A stretch of DNA of 64,000 nucleotides, taken from NCBI GenBank assembly GCA_014898415.1, contig RCTD01000020.1, positions 186,001-250,000 on the forward strand. The letters are read 5' to 3'. Below the pieces are notes generated by a model. That model was not told the DNA's origin. It did no database searches and was given only the letters and a program-made list of their open reading frames with translations. The first letter of the stretch is position 1. Each line of letters begins with the position of its first letter. Made by a program: the position numbers and the translations under genes. The DNA comes from Stromatinia cepivora (taxonomy: Eukaryota > Ascomycota > Leotiomycetes > Helotiales > Sclerotiniaceae). Of this stretch, positions 22,501-34,981 are shown in pieces.

Positions 22501-24338
22501 GGTCATTTTACAACTCAGTGAAGCAATATCCATATTATAGATCTTCATTCAACAATCATTCAATAACCTAATTCGCGAATGTCAAATGGATCTTTGGAAA
22601 TACTAATCACCTACCAGTAATTCCGAACCTGTATGGTTCTATACCCCTTAGAACCTCAATAGACAACAACCCGGGGATATATACCGGATTGCTCCTGGAG
22701 ACAGAGCTACAGACACCCATCACAGGCTGTAATTATTCAAGAGCTTTTTTTGGACTGTAATGATGATAGGTTATTGTGATGGAACCCTTACATTTAGTTG
22801 ACATATAAAAGCACGCTGTGCCTCCGCACATTTCCTTTTGCAGTCTTTGTGGATTGATTAGAGGACTGACCTGTTTTGGACTAATGATTGTGCATATAAG
22901 GCATCGTAGAGAGAGATATTGCTTGATGTATTCAGATGACTCGTAAGGTTTCATCCAATCTGCATGAAGAGGTCTGGAATTTATGTCATATTTGCATTGC
23001 GAACCGGCCCACGCCAGACAGAATGATGGGCACAAGTGAACAGTGCTGCAGCCTCTTTTAAGAAAATTCTTAACCAAGTGGGTGGAATGGGAGGAAAATT
23101 CTTCAAAGCAATTTCCCAAGTACAGAAGTGCCGCTTAGATTCCGGTCCGGTCGGGCCTTGCATGGGCTGAGACAAACAACTTGAGAAAGAATTACGCTCT
23201 GGACCGACAAGGCGCGAGCTCGGTATCTAGTCAAAACGGCGCCCGCAGACTGCATTTCACCGAGCGGCATTGATTTCTAATCATCGTGTAAAGCACTCTG
23301 CTTCATTCTTTCAATGTATTAGAACCACAGGAACACTGAGGGGTCCAGCATCCTTCGAGAGACTAAACCCCTCCTAACCTCAAGGTTTTTACCATCTCCA
23401 TCTACTACCCAGTCATGAAGCAGAGGTAAGTTTGCTCGGCCACTCTCCAAACCACAACTATCCACGGCAGTTTTCAGTTGAAAAACATTGGTCCAAAATT
23501 TTGGGACAAACGGATTTCACACATGCCTGTGCGGACTCAATTGTATGCGATTTTCTCTACCCACAAGCTTCCACAACAGGAAATGACTAAGTTCGCTTCT
23601 TTCTTTGCCAATCAGCGGCGCTCAGGGCTTGCAGAGATCCCAAATTCGTGGTAGCCTTGAAGCACCGCTAGCTCAATGACACATTGCAGCTACCCCAGCC
23701 AACCACGATCGAACGGAGCGCTGGTGGATTGTGGGTGACGATATATGAAGCCAATTCGTTTGAGTTACACTAGAAACCAAGAGAAATCATGATTCCGGCA
23801 ACTAGGGCCCGTAAAGCGCCCCGCCGGCGAGCAACTACAGCCATTAAGTGGAGGGATGCCTTCACCTACAAGCTTGTCCATACCATTACAGGGAGGTCGC
23901 TCAACTCATCAAACTTCACAAGCTAAACCCGGACAACATAATGATTGCATTGAAAGGACAACTCAGATTTCAAACTATGAGCAGAGCAGTCTCTCCTTTT
24001 ATTACATCGGAATTTGTGACCATGGTCGAACGAGGATAATATTTGAGGTAGAGTGTAGGAGGTTATCGGAAGACGTATCATCTTCGCGTATATATTTGTA
24101 TAATAAATAAAGAAGAAAGAAACTTGTTTCAATTCGAGTGTCTGTCTGGATGATTTTGATTTCGTCTGTTTGCTGTGAATAAATTTTGGCCATATCGGGA
24201 GTTGTCGGGAGTGAAGTTGATTTCTGCCGAACCGAGTTCCGGCGGCCGCGTCAAAGTGAATCCACACAACGCGACGCGCCACTTCAACAGTTCACCTCAC
24301 AGCTGTGATGAACTCAGAATTCATCAAAAAGATTAGAG
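19600..24338. other. Long gene-poor stretch
   Basis: About 4.7 kb without a supportable gene. Base composition is ordinary intergenic, not the AT-rich RIP type of the window ends. Weak echoes of the cassette box (TTGCACATCGATAGAAA near 20552, TTGCATGTC near 20494) are too short to call. The longest frames (22733-23119, 23923-24282, both minus) show no domain. Confidence 0.5.
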
Positions 24339-27236
24339 ATGGAGCAATGGAGAAATGGTAGACGCGAATTGTTTGAGCAATTGAAAAAGGTCTGCAACAA
24401 CATCGAGCAAAACCTCAGCAATGGTAATCTTATCCCTACGAACCAATCAAGCTTGTTTACTGATCGTGCTGGATTGGCAGAACTTGTGGATGGTGACAAC
24501 ACGATAATTCGCAAGGATGAATTAGAGAAATTAAGATCGAAAGCGAAATCATTTGAAGCCGAAAATGAAAAGCACGCTACTCAGGCTCGCTCGGACGAAG
24601 ATGCGTTGCAGGAGAAGGGCTTGAAAATAAAGCTCCTTGAGGAGGACATTTCAAGACTCAAAGGGGAGCTCCGATCAAATCGAGATGCAGCTACTCGAGC
24701 TGATAAACTCGAAGAAGAGAATAGGCTTCTCACGGAGGAGCTGAAGAAGTATCAGAATGTCACTTTAAGGGTAGAAGACCTTGAGGAACAAAACAAAAAG
24801 TTGACGATGGAACTAAGCAATGCGGCCACACGAGCAAGAGATGCCGAGCTTTCTAGTACCGACAATGAGAGGTCGAGTTCCTTTGACAACGGACAATTAC
24901 CTTCGGAAGGCCGGGAAAAGAATTTTAAGGAACTCTGGAATGACTGCAAGCGTGTGAAGGAGCAATGGTCGATACAGAAAGAAAGAGCAGATAAACTTGC
25001 CGAAATACTGCGGGAAAAGAAGGCGAAATCACGTCAATGGGAAGTGTGGAATAACGAGGAAAATACATCATTCACAAACAAAGCTGATCAATCTAATGCA
25101 CAAGCGCAAGAAATTCGGAAATTAAGGTCAAATTCGCGAGAATTGGAAGGAAGCAATGTTACAATGGGGAGAAAATTCTTGCGGAGTGACCCCGGAGATG
25201 TCGTTCTGGCTGCTCCACCACCTGAAGTCCCTTTAACGAGTCCTACAAAAGATCCCCAAGCAGATAAGACTCGACAATCTGATTTTGAGCATGAGAAAGA
25301 TGGCTATGAAGAAGTGAATCATGAATCTCCCCAGCTCCCGAGACATGTGTACAATTCTCAGCGTGTGATTAGTGTCGAAGAGACTCGGTTTTTACCTACA
25401 GGACCTCATCATTCGAGTTCTACGCAAGATCCCGAGTCCTCTCCATCTGGTGATAGAGAAAATGATATCGCCAGGGAGCCAAATATGGAGACACCCAACA
25501 TGCCATCGTCCGGCGATTCCCCAGAATTCATATCTGCTCGTTCGGTTGGGAAGAGGAAAAGGAACGAGCGTGAATCACAACACACGCCTATGCCTAAGGT
25601 TAAGGTAGAGAACATCGGCTCAAGTAGCCCTATCATATCTAGGACACTTGATGCAAGTGAAAGCCTCGATTTGGACGACATTGGCGACAAGGTTGTTACA
25701 CCAAGAAAGCGCCGTCGAGTATTTGTGCCATTTGTAGAGGACGTCGAGAACGAACTTGGGAATGAGGTGAGTGATGAGATGTTGCTTGATGACAGTATGG
25801 ATGAGAGAAACCATGCCCTCACACCTGTCACAATTGGGCAGCCAAGGAGGACAATGATTACGCCAGCGAGTAAGAGAGGTAAAAGCTCAGCCAGCAAACC
25901 TCTGCGACCACTCAGTACCAATCGTATCCTTCCAAATACAATGGATATCAAGCTTCCTGCCAAACGGGAACGAAAGTCAAATGCTATGATTCGAGGGGTG
26001 GGGGAAATACTCGAGGATGGAGAGTCAATTAGCCCGGCAAAAACTCCTGCTTCTGTGGGAAAAGGACGCATTCATTCCACTGACCTTCTCGATAATCTAC
26101 TTCCAAGCTCACCACCAATAAAAAGAACGGCCTATCCAACGCCGCAATCGGCAGTTCCAGAAGTACGATCGGTAATACTCCCACCATCCAAATTGTCGAC
26201 AGAGGTGGCGGCGTCGCGCCTCGGTCAAGGAAAATTTTCAGAAAATACACCATGCTTTCCAAAGCATCGTGGAGACCTCGATCGGCAAGATGATACTCCG
26301 GTACGAGGAAAAAGAGCGGCTGTAAGCGATGAAGGACGCAAAGTCATCAGCAGAGCTGTCAATCGTCCTCGAAGTGGTATCAGGAAAGAGATTTTGAAGC
26401 CAGAAAGAAGAGCGTCTGTAAGCGACGAAGGGGATGAAACCGTCAAGAGACCTCCAAATCGTCCTCAAGCTGGCATTATGAAGGAAATTTCTGAAACATC
26501 AATAAGAGCTTCTAGACGAGGCTCAACTACATCTATCGAGCTGTCTCCAAAACGAGCAACAAAAGCATCCCGGGAATCAACTAGGTCACCTACTAAATCT
26601 ACTCCAAGGGTGAGATTGGGAGCTTCCATGCCACCGACTACAACGAAGAGAAGACCAAGAAGAGGAAAAGGGCAAGACCTTGATTCGGATGATCCCGAAC
26701 AAGAGCCATATAGATTACGACCCGTAACCATGTTGAGACTAGATCATTTCAAAATCAATCCAAACTTCAATCAAGGTTATGATTATGCATATACAGATGT
26801 AGTTCGTGGTAAGGATCGTCAATGTCTTCCGGGCTGTGTTAGAGAAGAATGTTGCGGAAAACAATTTGGCGCCTTAGCGCAAGCTCTCTACCCGGCGAGA
26901 GGAAATCCTACAACTTCACAAAAGGGAGAGGAAGACACTCTTCTAGAAGAGTTTCTAGGCGACAACAAACACAAGATTTGGACCATGGCAAAACAAGAAA
27001 GAAAGGAAACTTTAGCACAAGCTAGAAAGTGGAAGTTATCGAATACAATGGGGAAGCACCGATCTGTTGTTCCAAGGAGAAGCACGCCCCCTGGATTCTG
27101 GGAGGCTGATTTTCCTAATACACAAGAAGACGAGGCATTAAAGAAAAGGCAAAAAGAAGTAGAGCGAGAAAAGGTAGCTGAAAGATATGCTGAAGCCATG
27201 AGGCCGGGTGGTGCGTGGTTGTTCAAAGATGAGTAA
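24339..27236 (+). CDS. Sae2/Ctp1/CtIP-family DNA end-resection protein
   Basis: Nuclear cofactor of the MRN/MRX nuclease that starts 5' strand resection at double-strand breaks and opens hairpins or protein-blocked ends. Single exon of 965 codons. Residues about 55-170 form a heptad-rich, Glu/Lys/Leu coiled coil, as expected for the N-terminal oligomerisation region. The middle (about 290-800) is low-complexity, basic and rich in Ser/Thr-Pro and Arg-Ser sites, suited to CDK and checkpoint-kinase control. The C-terminal domain is clear: RLDHFKINPNFNQGYDYAY, then CLPGCVREECCGKQFGALA (Cys pairs), then GKHRSVVPRRSTPPGFWEAD and DFPNTQEDEA, matching the conserved Sae2/CtIP end (an RHR-like motif and PPGFW...FP.TQ). 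It is longer than the yeast protein and in the range of filamentous-fungal homologues. Start is the first ATG, at MEQWRNGR. No intron is needed. Confidence 0.92.
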   Translation: MEQWRNGRRELFEQLKKVCNNIEQNLSNGNLIPTNQSSLFTDRAGLAELVDGDNTIIRKDELEKLRSKAKSFEAENEKHATQARSDEDALQEKGLKIKLLEEDISRLKGELRSNRDAATRADKLEEENRLLTEELKKYQNVTLRVEDLEEQNKKLTMELSNAATRARDAELSSTDNERSSSFDNGQLPSEGREKNFKELWNDCKRVKEQWSIQKERADKLAEILREKKAKSRQWEVWNNEENTSFTNKADQSNAQAQEIRKLRSNSRELEGSNVTMGRKFLRSDPGDVVLAAPPPEVPLTSPTKDPQADKTRQSDFEHEKDGYEEVNHESPQLPRHVYNSQRVISVEETRFLPTGPHHSSSTQDPESSPSGDRENDIAREPNMETPNMPSSGDSPEFISARSVGKRKRNERESQHTPMPKVKVENIGSSSPIISRTLDASESLDLDDIGDKVVTPRKRRRVFVPFVEDVENELGNEVSDEMLLDDSMDERNHALTPVTIGQPRRTMITPASKRGKSSASKPLRPLSTNRILPNTMDIKLPAKRERKSNAMIRGVGEILEDGESISPAKTPASVGKGRIHSTDLLDNLLPSSPPIKRTAYPTPQSAVPEVRSVILPPSKLSTEVAASRLGQGKFSENTPCFPKHRGDLDRQDDTPVRGKRAAVSDEGRKVISRAVNRPRSGIRKEILKPERRASVSDEGDETVKRPPNRPQAGIMKEISETSIRASRRGSTTSIELSPKRATKASRESTRSPTKSTPRVRLGASMPPTTTKRRPRRGKGQDLDSDDPEQEPYRLRPVTMLRLDHFKINPNFNQGYDYAYTDVVRGKDRQCLPGCVREECCGKQFGALAQALYPARGNPTTSQKGEEDTLLEEFLGDNKHKIWTMAKQERKETLAQARKWKLSNTMGKHRSVVPRRSTPPGFWEADFPNTQEDEALKKRQKEVEREKVAERYAEAMRPGGAWLFKDE

Positions 27237-27764
27237 ATGATTCCAGAAGTAATTTGTGATCAGTATGAGGAGTACATATGGGATGGTATGGGTGTTTGCT
27301 GGGAATATAGATATACAAGATACCACTATAGCGTTATTGGATTGTCGAATTGCTGTTCGGAGTATTTGAAGCTACTGTTTTTGGCAAACGGGTTGGGGGC
27401 AGCATTAATAACATAGTACTGTACGGGTCCAGCGTCAATAGTAATAGAGACACAAAGAAATTAAAGAACTCTTCATGTATGTTATCTGACTATAACGCTT
27501 TGAACAGATGCATTGTGATACCTTTCAACATGTTTTAGAGAACCCTTTTAGTTCGTCTCCTTACTGTGGCTGAACCTTTTCCAGACAAAGTGTGGCTGAA
27601 GTGCGCTAAATTTAAATCGCCGCTGCGGAAACCACGGGCTTCAAGTCGCGACGACAACTTTCAACAATCACCATATTTCAACTGCCGTTTGGATTCTTCT
27701 GTGACTTACACCAAAAAATCAAATCAAATCAGCATTTCGCTCATGATCGCAAGTTATCTTCAAG
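27237..27764. other. Spacer between the Sae2-like and CDC50 genes
   Basis: Co-oriented genes 528 bp apart. Must hold the 3' UTR of the first and the promoter of the second. No other gene seen. Confidence 0.5.
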
Positions 27765-29300
27765 ATGGCTGATCAACCACCAGCAATGCAACATGAGGAC
27801 TCTATCAGTTCACAGGATCCTCATTTACACGGGGACAAAGGAAAGACGAAGAGTAGAAGGCCAGCAAGTCAGGAACCCACGATCTGATGCTATAGGATTG
27901 GCATACTGATAATTCTCCGCAATAAATAGATACGGCATTCAGACAACAAAGATTGAAGGCATGGCAGTGAGTATGCGCTTGGGATTGATTGCGCGAAGAT
28001 AAAGCTGACACGATGCAAGACCTATTCTCACACCCAAAACCGTACTTCCATTATTCTTCGCCATTGGAATAATATTCGCGCCAATTGGTGGTGGTTTATT
28101 GTATGCTAGTAGTGTGGTCAGTAAATAAAGCACGACTTCTACAATAGTAGTTTTGATAAGGTCATAACTGATGTTTCGGAATAGGTCCAAGAAATTGTAC
28201 TGGATTATTCGACATGTCATACAGATGCGCCAATTTGCCAGAACTCCGTCGACACCGGGAGTCTCATGCCTTCTAACAACGTTGAGATGTTTTTCAAAAA
28301 GCCATATGAATATGGCGGAACTGCTCCAGAATGGTGTAGGCAAGATATCAACCAAACATACTATAACGGCAGCGTCGCGCATGCCACCGTTCCAGCTGTA
28401 CAATGTCGGCTCACATTCCCGATTAAATCCCCGATGGAACCTCCTGTCCTATTCTACTACAAGCTCACCAACTTTTATCAAAACCACCGACGATATGCCA
28501 AGTCCTTTGACTCCAATCAGCTTTCCGGCACAGCCGTTTCAGCGAGCACTATCCATTCTAGCGATTGTACGCCACTCACGACCGTAAATGACAATGGTGT
28601 TGAAAAACCATATTATCCATGTGGTCTAGCTCCAAATTCCGTGTTTAACGATACATTCTCATTTCCAATCCTACAAAATGTCGCGGGCGGAAGTTCCGCC
28701 AATGGCACTATATATCCCATGAAGAATAATTCGGATGTGTCATGGAGTAGTGATAGAGCACTGTATGGCCCAACAAAATACAATTGGTCAGATGTCATTG
28801 TTCCTCCAAACTGGGTGGAACGATATCCAAACAATTATAGTGATGATTACCACCCTGATCTTGCGAACGATGAAGCATTCCAAGTATGGATGAGATTGGC
28901 TGGGTTGCCAACATTCAGTAAACTGGTACAAAGAAATGATGATGATACCATGAAAACTGGACAATATCAAGTTGAAATCATACACCGTAAGTTCGAGACC
29001 TCTATAGGTATTTTATTTTCGGATTTTCCTTAACAATTTACAGTTTTCAATGTTACCGAATACGGCGGGACCAAATCTATCATTATTTCAACTCGCACCG
29101 TCATGGGTGGCAAGAATCCTTTCCTAGGTATCGCGTACATTGTCGTGGGAGGTCTCTGTATCCTACTCGGCGCACTCTTTACCGTCACCCATCTTATCAA
29201 GCCAAGAAAACTTGGTGATCACACATATTTGAGTTGGAATAATGATAATCCTTCGACAGCGACTACGAGTGGGCGTGAAATGGGCGGGAATATGGGTTAG
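27765..29300 (+). CDS. CDC50/LEM3-family subunit of P4-ATPase phospholipid flippase
   Basis: Non-catalytic beta subunit that escorts P4-ATPases from the ER and supports lipid flipping to the cytosolic leaflet. Five exons: 27765-27867, 27930-27966, 28020-28116, 28185-28986 and 29044-29300, 431 codons. Introns are 62, 53, 68 and 57 bp. The spliced protein has the family layout: short cytosolic N-terminus with [20 protein letters not shown]1 (about 54-78, [19 protein letters not shown]), a large luminal domain with many N-glycosylation sites (NQT, NGS, NDT, NGT, NNS, NWS, NYS, NVT) and paired cysteines, the [13 protein letters not shown] and [13 protein letters not shown] segments, then TM2 (about 370-397) and a short cytosolic tail. 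The two tiny exons 2 and 3 are supported by the reading frame and by the conserved sequence they restore. Confidence 0.94.
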
Positions 29301-32300
29301 ATCTTGACCAGATTTAGATCAAGAAGGGGACGTGTAAAATAGCGATGGATGATGAGATATGAGGCAGGGGTTGTTGTATTGGAACATTTCCTTCTTTATC
29401 ATTGGGCATTATGGCGTCTACGTATTATGAACTTTTGATCTGTGCTGCTTTTGAGAGCATTCTGCGTTTTGAGGAAAAGTGGATGGAAGGAAGGCTTTTG
29501 GACTGGAATAGGGGATCAATGGATGCTATGGATATGTTATGCTTTTTCTTTTTTGGATTAGAAAGTAATTTATTGCCTTGAAATAGATTGCGTGTAAATT
29601 TGTGTGATTGGAAGGGGTTCTAGTGACTGCGAAAAATGGAAGTATGTGGTTGTAAGACCAATTTCCGGAGTAGTACTCCTACACTCATCTTTGGTTCTAA
29701 GAACAATGAGCTAATTTGGGGTAGTAAAAGTGGGTGAGGACCGCGTGGAATTTCGATTAAGGGGATATATTTAATAAACTGTGTGGCACGTTCCACGTAT
29801 TGAAGTTCAAGAAAGCTCTTGATAGGGAAATGGGGAATCCCAAAGTTTGATGGCGATGATACATACTTGTCGAATGGCGAGATTAGAAAGTTACGGCGGA
29901 AATTTGTCTTTCCAAATGAAAGTATACATATATCACGCTTGCCTACCTATACTGTACACACAATATTGAGGTCGGCACGTAAGGAATTGAATTTTCATTG
30001 ATCGGACCGAGCAACTGGCTCAAAGCCATCGTCCATGATGTATGCCTGTTTCATTTTCATGATTGGCGGTTAGATGAGTCGTGGAGGTGTCTTATATAAT
30101 TCTTCTAAGCTTAAATTTCAAGGAGGTTCGTAGAGGACAAGTGATTTTGGAGATTAGGTACGTCCGATTGACAGAGAGTAATGGGGACTGGTTTGAGTGG
30201 GTTTCGGGGATATATAATAACTCTTGGGACTTTGAGAAATTCATTAGTTCCATCTGACAGAGAAAATGTAAAGATTACATGGTGTCACTTCTCATCCACT
30301 TATGTACCGTCACGCGAGTTTCGTCCTTTTAAGCTCTGGTGAATGTTCCGGTGAAGTTATTGTGGAAGATATTGGACGGAATTTATAAAATTGGAAAATT
30401 GGCATTCGGGTGCAAATATTTGCCATCTTATCAGCACCAGATTTAGAGCCCAGGAGATAGTTTCGACAAATCCTCGTCGGGGGTTTATAGTTCCCGTCTA
30501 ATGTAGTTAGGACGATGATCAATAGTTCACCATCAGAGCAATAGCAATACAACGTTTCAATAACCGCTCTAAGTAGATAAGAAGCTACGATGTAGAGAGC
30601 ATTGGTGCAATCATCGAATGTCCCTTTTATGTCTAAGTTATGGTTCTCTCCAGCTGTATAGATACTAAGATTATGATTTAAGGAATTATAGTGGGAAAAG
30701 AATATATGTTTGATTAGGATAGGTTTTCCGGACTGTAAGATGCTTTGAGTGGAGGTGAACTAAATAAATTTAGCGAAGAGTGAAGTATAAAAGTAGGTTC
30801 TTCTTCATACTGTACGTATCAATAAAGTTAAACGGGAGGCTCCAATTCACAATAAGGGGCATATCAACGCATCACGGATATTATCTAGGGTAAATCACTA
30901 GGATGGAGAGTGGAAGATTCAGGGTGCTGAAAAAAGGCTTTATGAGGATAGGAAGTCCGAGTAGTTATAGTTCATAGTATAAGTATTGAACGACAACAAT
31001 ATATAACAAGCAAATGTAATAGCGACAATGGATATCCACCAAGCGATGAAATTCTTTACGAATATATGCTGGACTTCAACGGTTACAAAAAAAAAAGAAA
31101 ATTCGCAGAGTTGCACCACCTCGCCCCAGTTCCCAAAATTCCCTCGGAGTAGTTGCTCCTGACTTGCTTCTATTTGTTGGCGGGTGAGATATGAAGATCT
31201 AAGAGTACCAATGATTTGGATACTTATATACTAATTAAATCAAAAGCTCTGACCCCAAAAAATTTCTATCGATATTATAGCATATAATCCAGACCTAATC
31301 TATGGTTCCTCTTGAAGATGGGTGGGCTGTGGGGGAGTTCAATTTCTCGTTTATTTTGAGAGCAAAAAAATAACTACATTGGTGCCTGTTAAGCTTTTCT
31401 AATCTAAGAGGAAAGTAGGCGGATCCAGATGTAAAGGGAGAGGAGGAGTTGGAACTAGAGAATTTCTTGGGTTTGACGTCAAGTATTTAGAAATATCCAT
31501 TTCGGAGGACGTCGAGGTTTAAATGAATCAATAATGACATTATATATTCAGTGCTTGATAGAGAGGGCTAATATTGTGTGAAGTGATATTGAGAAATATA
31601 CCTACCTCATTAACGAAGTAAGATACCAGAAGCAGTTATCCCACTTCAATTGAAACCATTTAACCGAATCAAAACCATACATCTAAGGGATATTCAATCG
31701 TCTAAGAAGATACGAAAAGACTTCCTTCAGTTCCTCTTCTGTGTCTTTCATTTATCTTTTTATTCGTAGTATATGGAAGATAAAATATATGATCAAACAA
31801 AAGTCCTTATTCTCGAGAGGAGGGTTCAGATACGGTAGATGCTCGAAAGACATTGTCTGGGTGGAACTAGATCAACTTTTCCCAATTTTCATCCATCACT
31901 CTCGAGTCTCTTCCAACGCAAAAATGAAGATGGAGATATAAAAAATCAAACTACTCCCATATACTGATTCTTCAATTCCCCATCCCATAGGCGCACCATA
32001 ACTTCCTAGGCTTCATTAAGGAGTAAAGTGCTCCGAAGTAGACCTAGAAATTCATAAACAAAAGCAAGGATAAAAGATCGATTAACCTTCTCTTGCTGGG
32101 AAATCCCTTGTCGATAGTAGATTAGGAGGTATATTTAACTTTTAGTGCTTTGGGTAGTTTTCCTGAAGAATCTTAGAATAATGGTGTGTTTATGTGATGA
32201 AAGTCTAGGTGATGATACAATGTCCTGGTTATCCTTTTGGCAATAATCTTAACTCGTTTGCTTTCTTATGATGCTTTTCTTTCTCTCCTTTTAGGCTTCT

Positions 32301-32993
32301 ACTCTCTTCTCTCCTTATGGGCCTATTTTCCAAGATGATCCCACGCCATTCAAGATTCAAAATTCAAGAATACATTATATTCATCTCAAATACTCCATGA
32401 GTATATGAATATGGATGTGGGTTATGATATGATATGGAATGGATGATTGCTTAGCTAATAATAACGCCGTCCATTTAATAGTTTTATCTCATTTTCTTTT
32501 ATTCCATCATACGAAACCAAAAATCATATATTATCATGTATTGAACACTGCCCACTATACACGTTCTAATCATATAATAGTATGGAGACACCAGCAGCAC
32601 CCATTTACCACCATAAAACATAATTAATAAATGACGAATAGAACCAATAAATCCATAAAAAAGTAAATAAACCATGTACTTGTTCAGTACATCAGTACAT
32701 CTGACTAAAACCAAATCCCTTACTGGAGATGTATCACTCCAATCTACTCGCATCTATTCATCATCTCATTCCATTCATCCCCATAAAAACATAGAAACAT
32801 AAAATCAAAAAGGTATCGCAACAACCCATTTCATCCGAACCAGCCGATTCCAAACTCCCATTATAATCCATAATTACTCATTTCTGAGCTTAAGCCCAAA
32901 CGCCAATTTCCTTCCAAATTCAATATCCCGTTCATCATTTAATCAATCAGTAGGTCGAGTAATTGTGTTACTCTACCCTTCCCCTCAAAACCC
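29301..32993. other. Intergenic between convergent genes
   Basis: 3.7 kb between the 3' ends of the CDC50 and patatin genes. I see no gene. Scattered short frames (29819-30001, 30310-30552, 31741-31941, 32439-32753) lack motifs. Confidence 0.5.
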
Positions 32994-34981
32994 CTATCTC
33001 CCATAATTAGGTTTCCTCGCCATATTAGCTATGGGCGGTGGTCCATCCTCCAATGGATAAGGTGCCACATTTCCATTATCAATTGGTCTCCTATACATTC
33101 CATCTCCAGGTCTTTCCCCATTAATTGGTGTTTTCGGCGGTATTGGTGGCGGACCAGAAACTCTTCTTGGATTTCCCGGTGGAGGATCTGAAATTCGAAT
33201 TTCTGGGCGAGGAAATTCATCCAAATTCATTATTGCGATTTTATCAGATCCAGAAGCGGTGCGGTATTGACTTGGAGTCGGGGAGGTGACGGTCAATCTA
33301 TCTTCATGGTCGCTGGGCCTGCTCAAAGGAGATGAATGGAGCGATTGGTGGTCTAAGGGGGAGACCGGAGAGAAGGTATCATTCTTAATAGTGTTTAAAG
33401 GTGCAACTTCCAGGCTATCGTGATGTCCCGATTCGTAACTTGGTCTAGGGGATGGTGTCCATGCGTTATTGGAAAGAGGTGTCATGGGAGGTACTTCCGC
33501 CGGGAGTTCCACAGCCAGAGGATTAGCTTCGGGAACATCGGGTAGGTCTTTATAACTTTCTCCTCTGTTACCCATGGATGGTAATCTCATGTGACCATTT
33601 GCTCTTCGGACTGCTCTGTGAATTTTTGCTAACTTCACAGCTGCCTCGATGTTCATTTTTTGGATATCGTTCTTGGCTAGATACCTTCTGGTTCCGGTGC
33701 TAATATCCGCGAGACGATTCCATTCATTCATACCAAATTCTCCTACACCAATTTCCACATTAAGTCGATAATAATTTTCAATGTTGACGCCTCGTTTGCT
33801 GAGATGTTCTGCTTTCATATATTGATGTGTGATTTCACATCCTTCGATTTTAGATATTAACCGTCTTCGTGCTTCTGCGAATTCTCCCATGAAACCTTCA
33901 TACCACATATGTTGATTGTGATCACTTCCTGGTGGTCTCTTTCCTGTTCCTATACTAATAAATACTCCGACATCTCGTCCAGGCCATTCGTTAACTGCAG
34001 CTTCATCGAGAACTACTGGAGCAGGATTAAATTGACCAGCACCCTCGTCAATAAATACTGATTGTCCGATTTGAATAGGTTTGAATGCGAGTCCGGTAGC
34101 TGATGTTGCACGTCCTGCTTCCCAAATTTTACAATCATATTCCGGTGAGGGCTCTTTTCGTGAATCGTAGGATCGAAGTAAGGCTGGTGCCCCGCCTTTT
34201 GGAGTACCTTTATAGACTGCTGTTACAGCACTACTCCATGTTAGCTATTTTAGTATATCGTACTTCTGGAAAAACTTACGTCTTGGTCCTTTCTGGTCGG
34301 TTGTCATATAATCTAGCATTAGGGTTCCCCCACCTCGACGAGATGTATGGTTTGTTTTGATAGCTGCTAGGACTCCTGTTACTGAAACTTGCGACACTAG
34401 CATTACTTGAATGCCGCCTTGGTTCTGCCATCGCAGCCGGACTAAATGGACTAATCGGACTTCCCGGATATGCGGATGTTGGCGCGTACCTGTCCCCATC
34501 ATTTCCTTCCTTTTCAAACAGTGTGTGTTCTCGTACACACTCTTTAATAGCCTCCTCCAACTTCGAAGCCTTAAATAGAGTCGATCGATATGGAATACCC
34601 GCAATAGTTTTATCCGTTTCGAAAACCTTCCTCGTCATTCGTACATAGACTTCCTTACATGTCTCCAAATCCAGTCGTAATCTGCCAAGCATAATGGCGA
34701 TTAAACCACCTGTTCCGGTACCACATATCAAATCGAAATGATCGGCAGGTTTTGGGATTTGATCTCGTCGAGGTGCTTTTCCTTCGATTTCGACATAAGT
34801 TCTATGCATAAGCTCTTGGATGATAATGAGCATCGAATATCCTCGTACACCTCCTCCATCTGTAATATTTTAGTGAACTGGGCGAAAGGTTAGAGGTTTT
34901 CTTTGCCTTACCTAGAGATAATATACGTAAAGGAGGACCTTTTGTAGTATCCTTTCTCTTAACTACACCGGCATCAACCAT
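32994..34981 (-). CDS. Patatin-like phospholipase-domain protein with Ser-to-Gly nucleophile motif
   Basis: Patatin fold, which usually hydrolyses acyl esters of phospho- or glycolipids with a Ser-Asp dyad. Three exons: 34981-34912, 34859-34280 and 34230-32994, 628 codons, introns 52 and 49 bp. The first splice joins LSL to DGGGVRGYS, the anion-hole motif (from Asp24). The nucleophile elbow, normally GxSxG, reads CGTGTGGLIAIMLG, so Gly72 (codon GGA, 34716-34714) stands where Ser is expected. The region from TCKEVYVRMTRKVF to PYRSTLF follows, then a 40-residue Ser/Pro-rich insert. The third exon has FIDEGAGQFNPAP, the likely Asp motif region. After about residue 420 the protein is Pro/Ser-rich and probably disordered, ending KPNYGR. 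It may be a pseudoenzyme or use another residue. Confidence 0.88.

Noticed and set aside
22733..23119. 128-codon minus-strand open frame
   Set aside because: No motif, no neighbours suggesting a gene, and Cys/His spacing matches no zinc finger.
25409..26071. 220-codon minus-strand open frame
   Set aside because: Antisense shadow of the well-supported Sae2-like gene.
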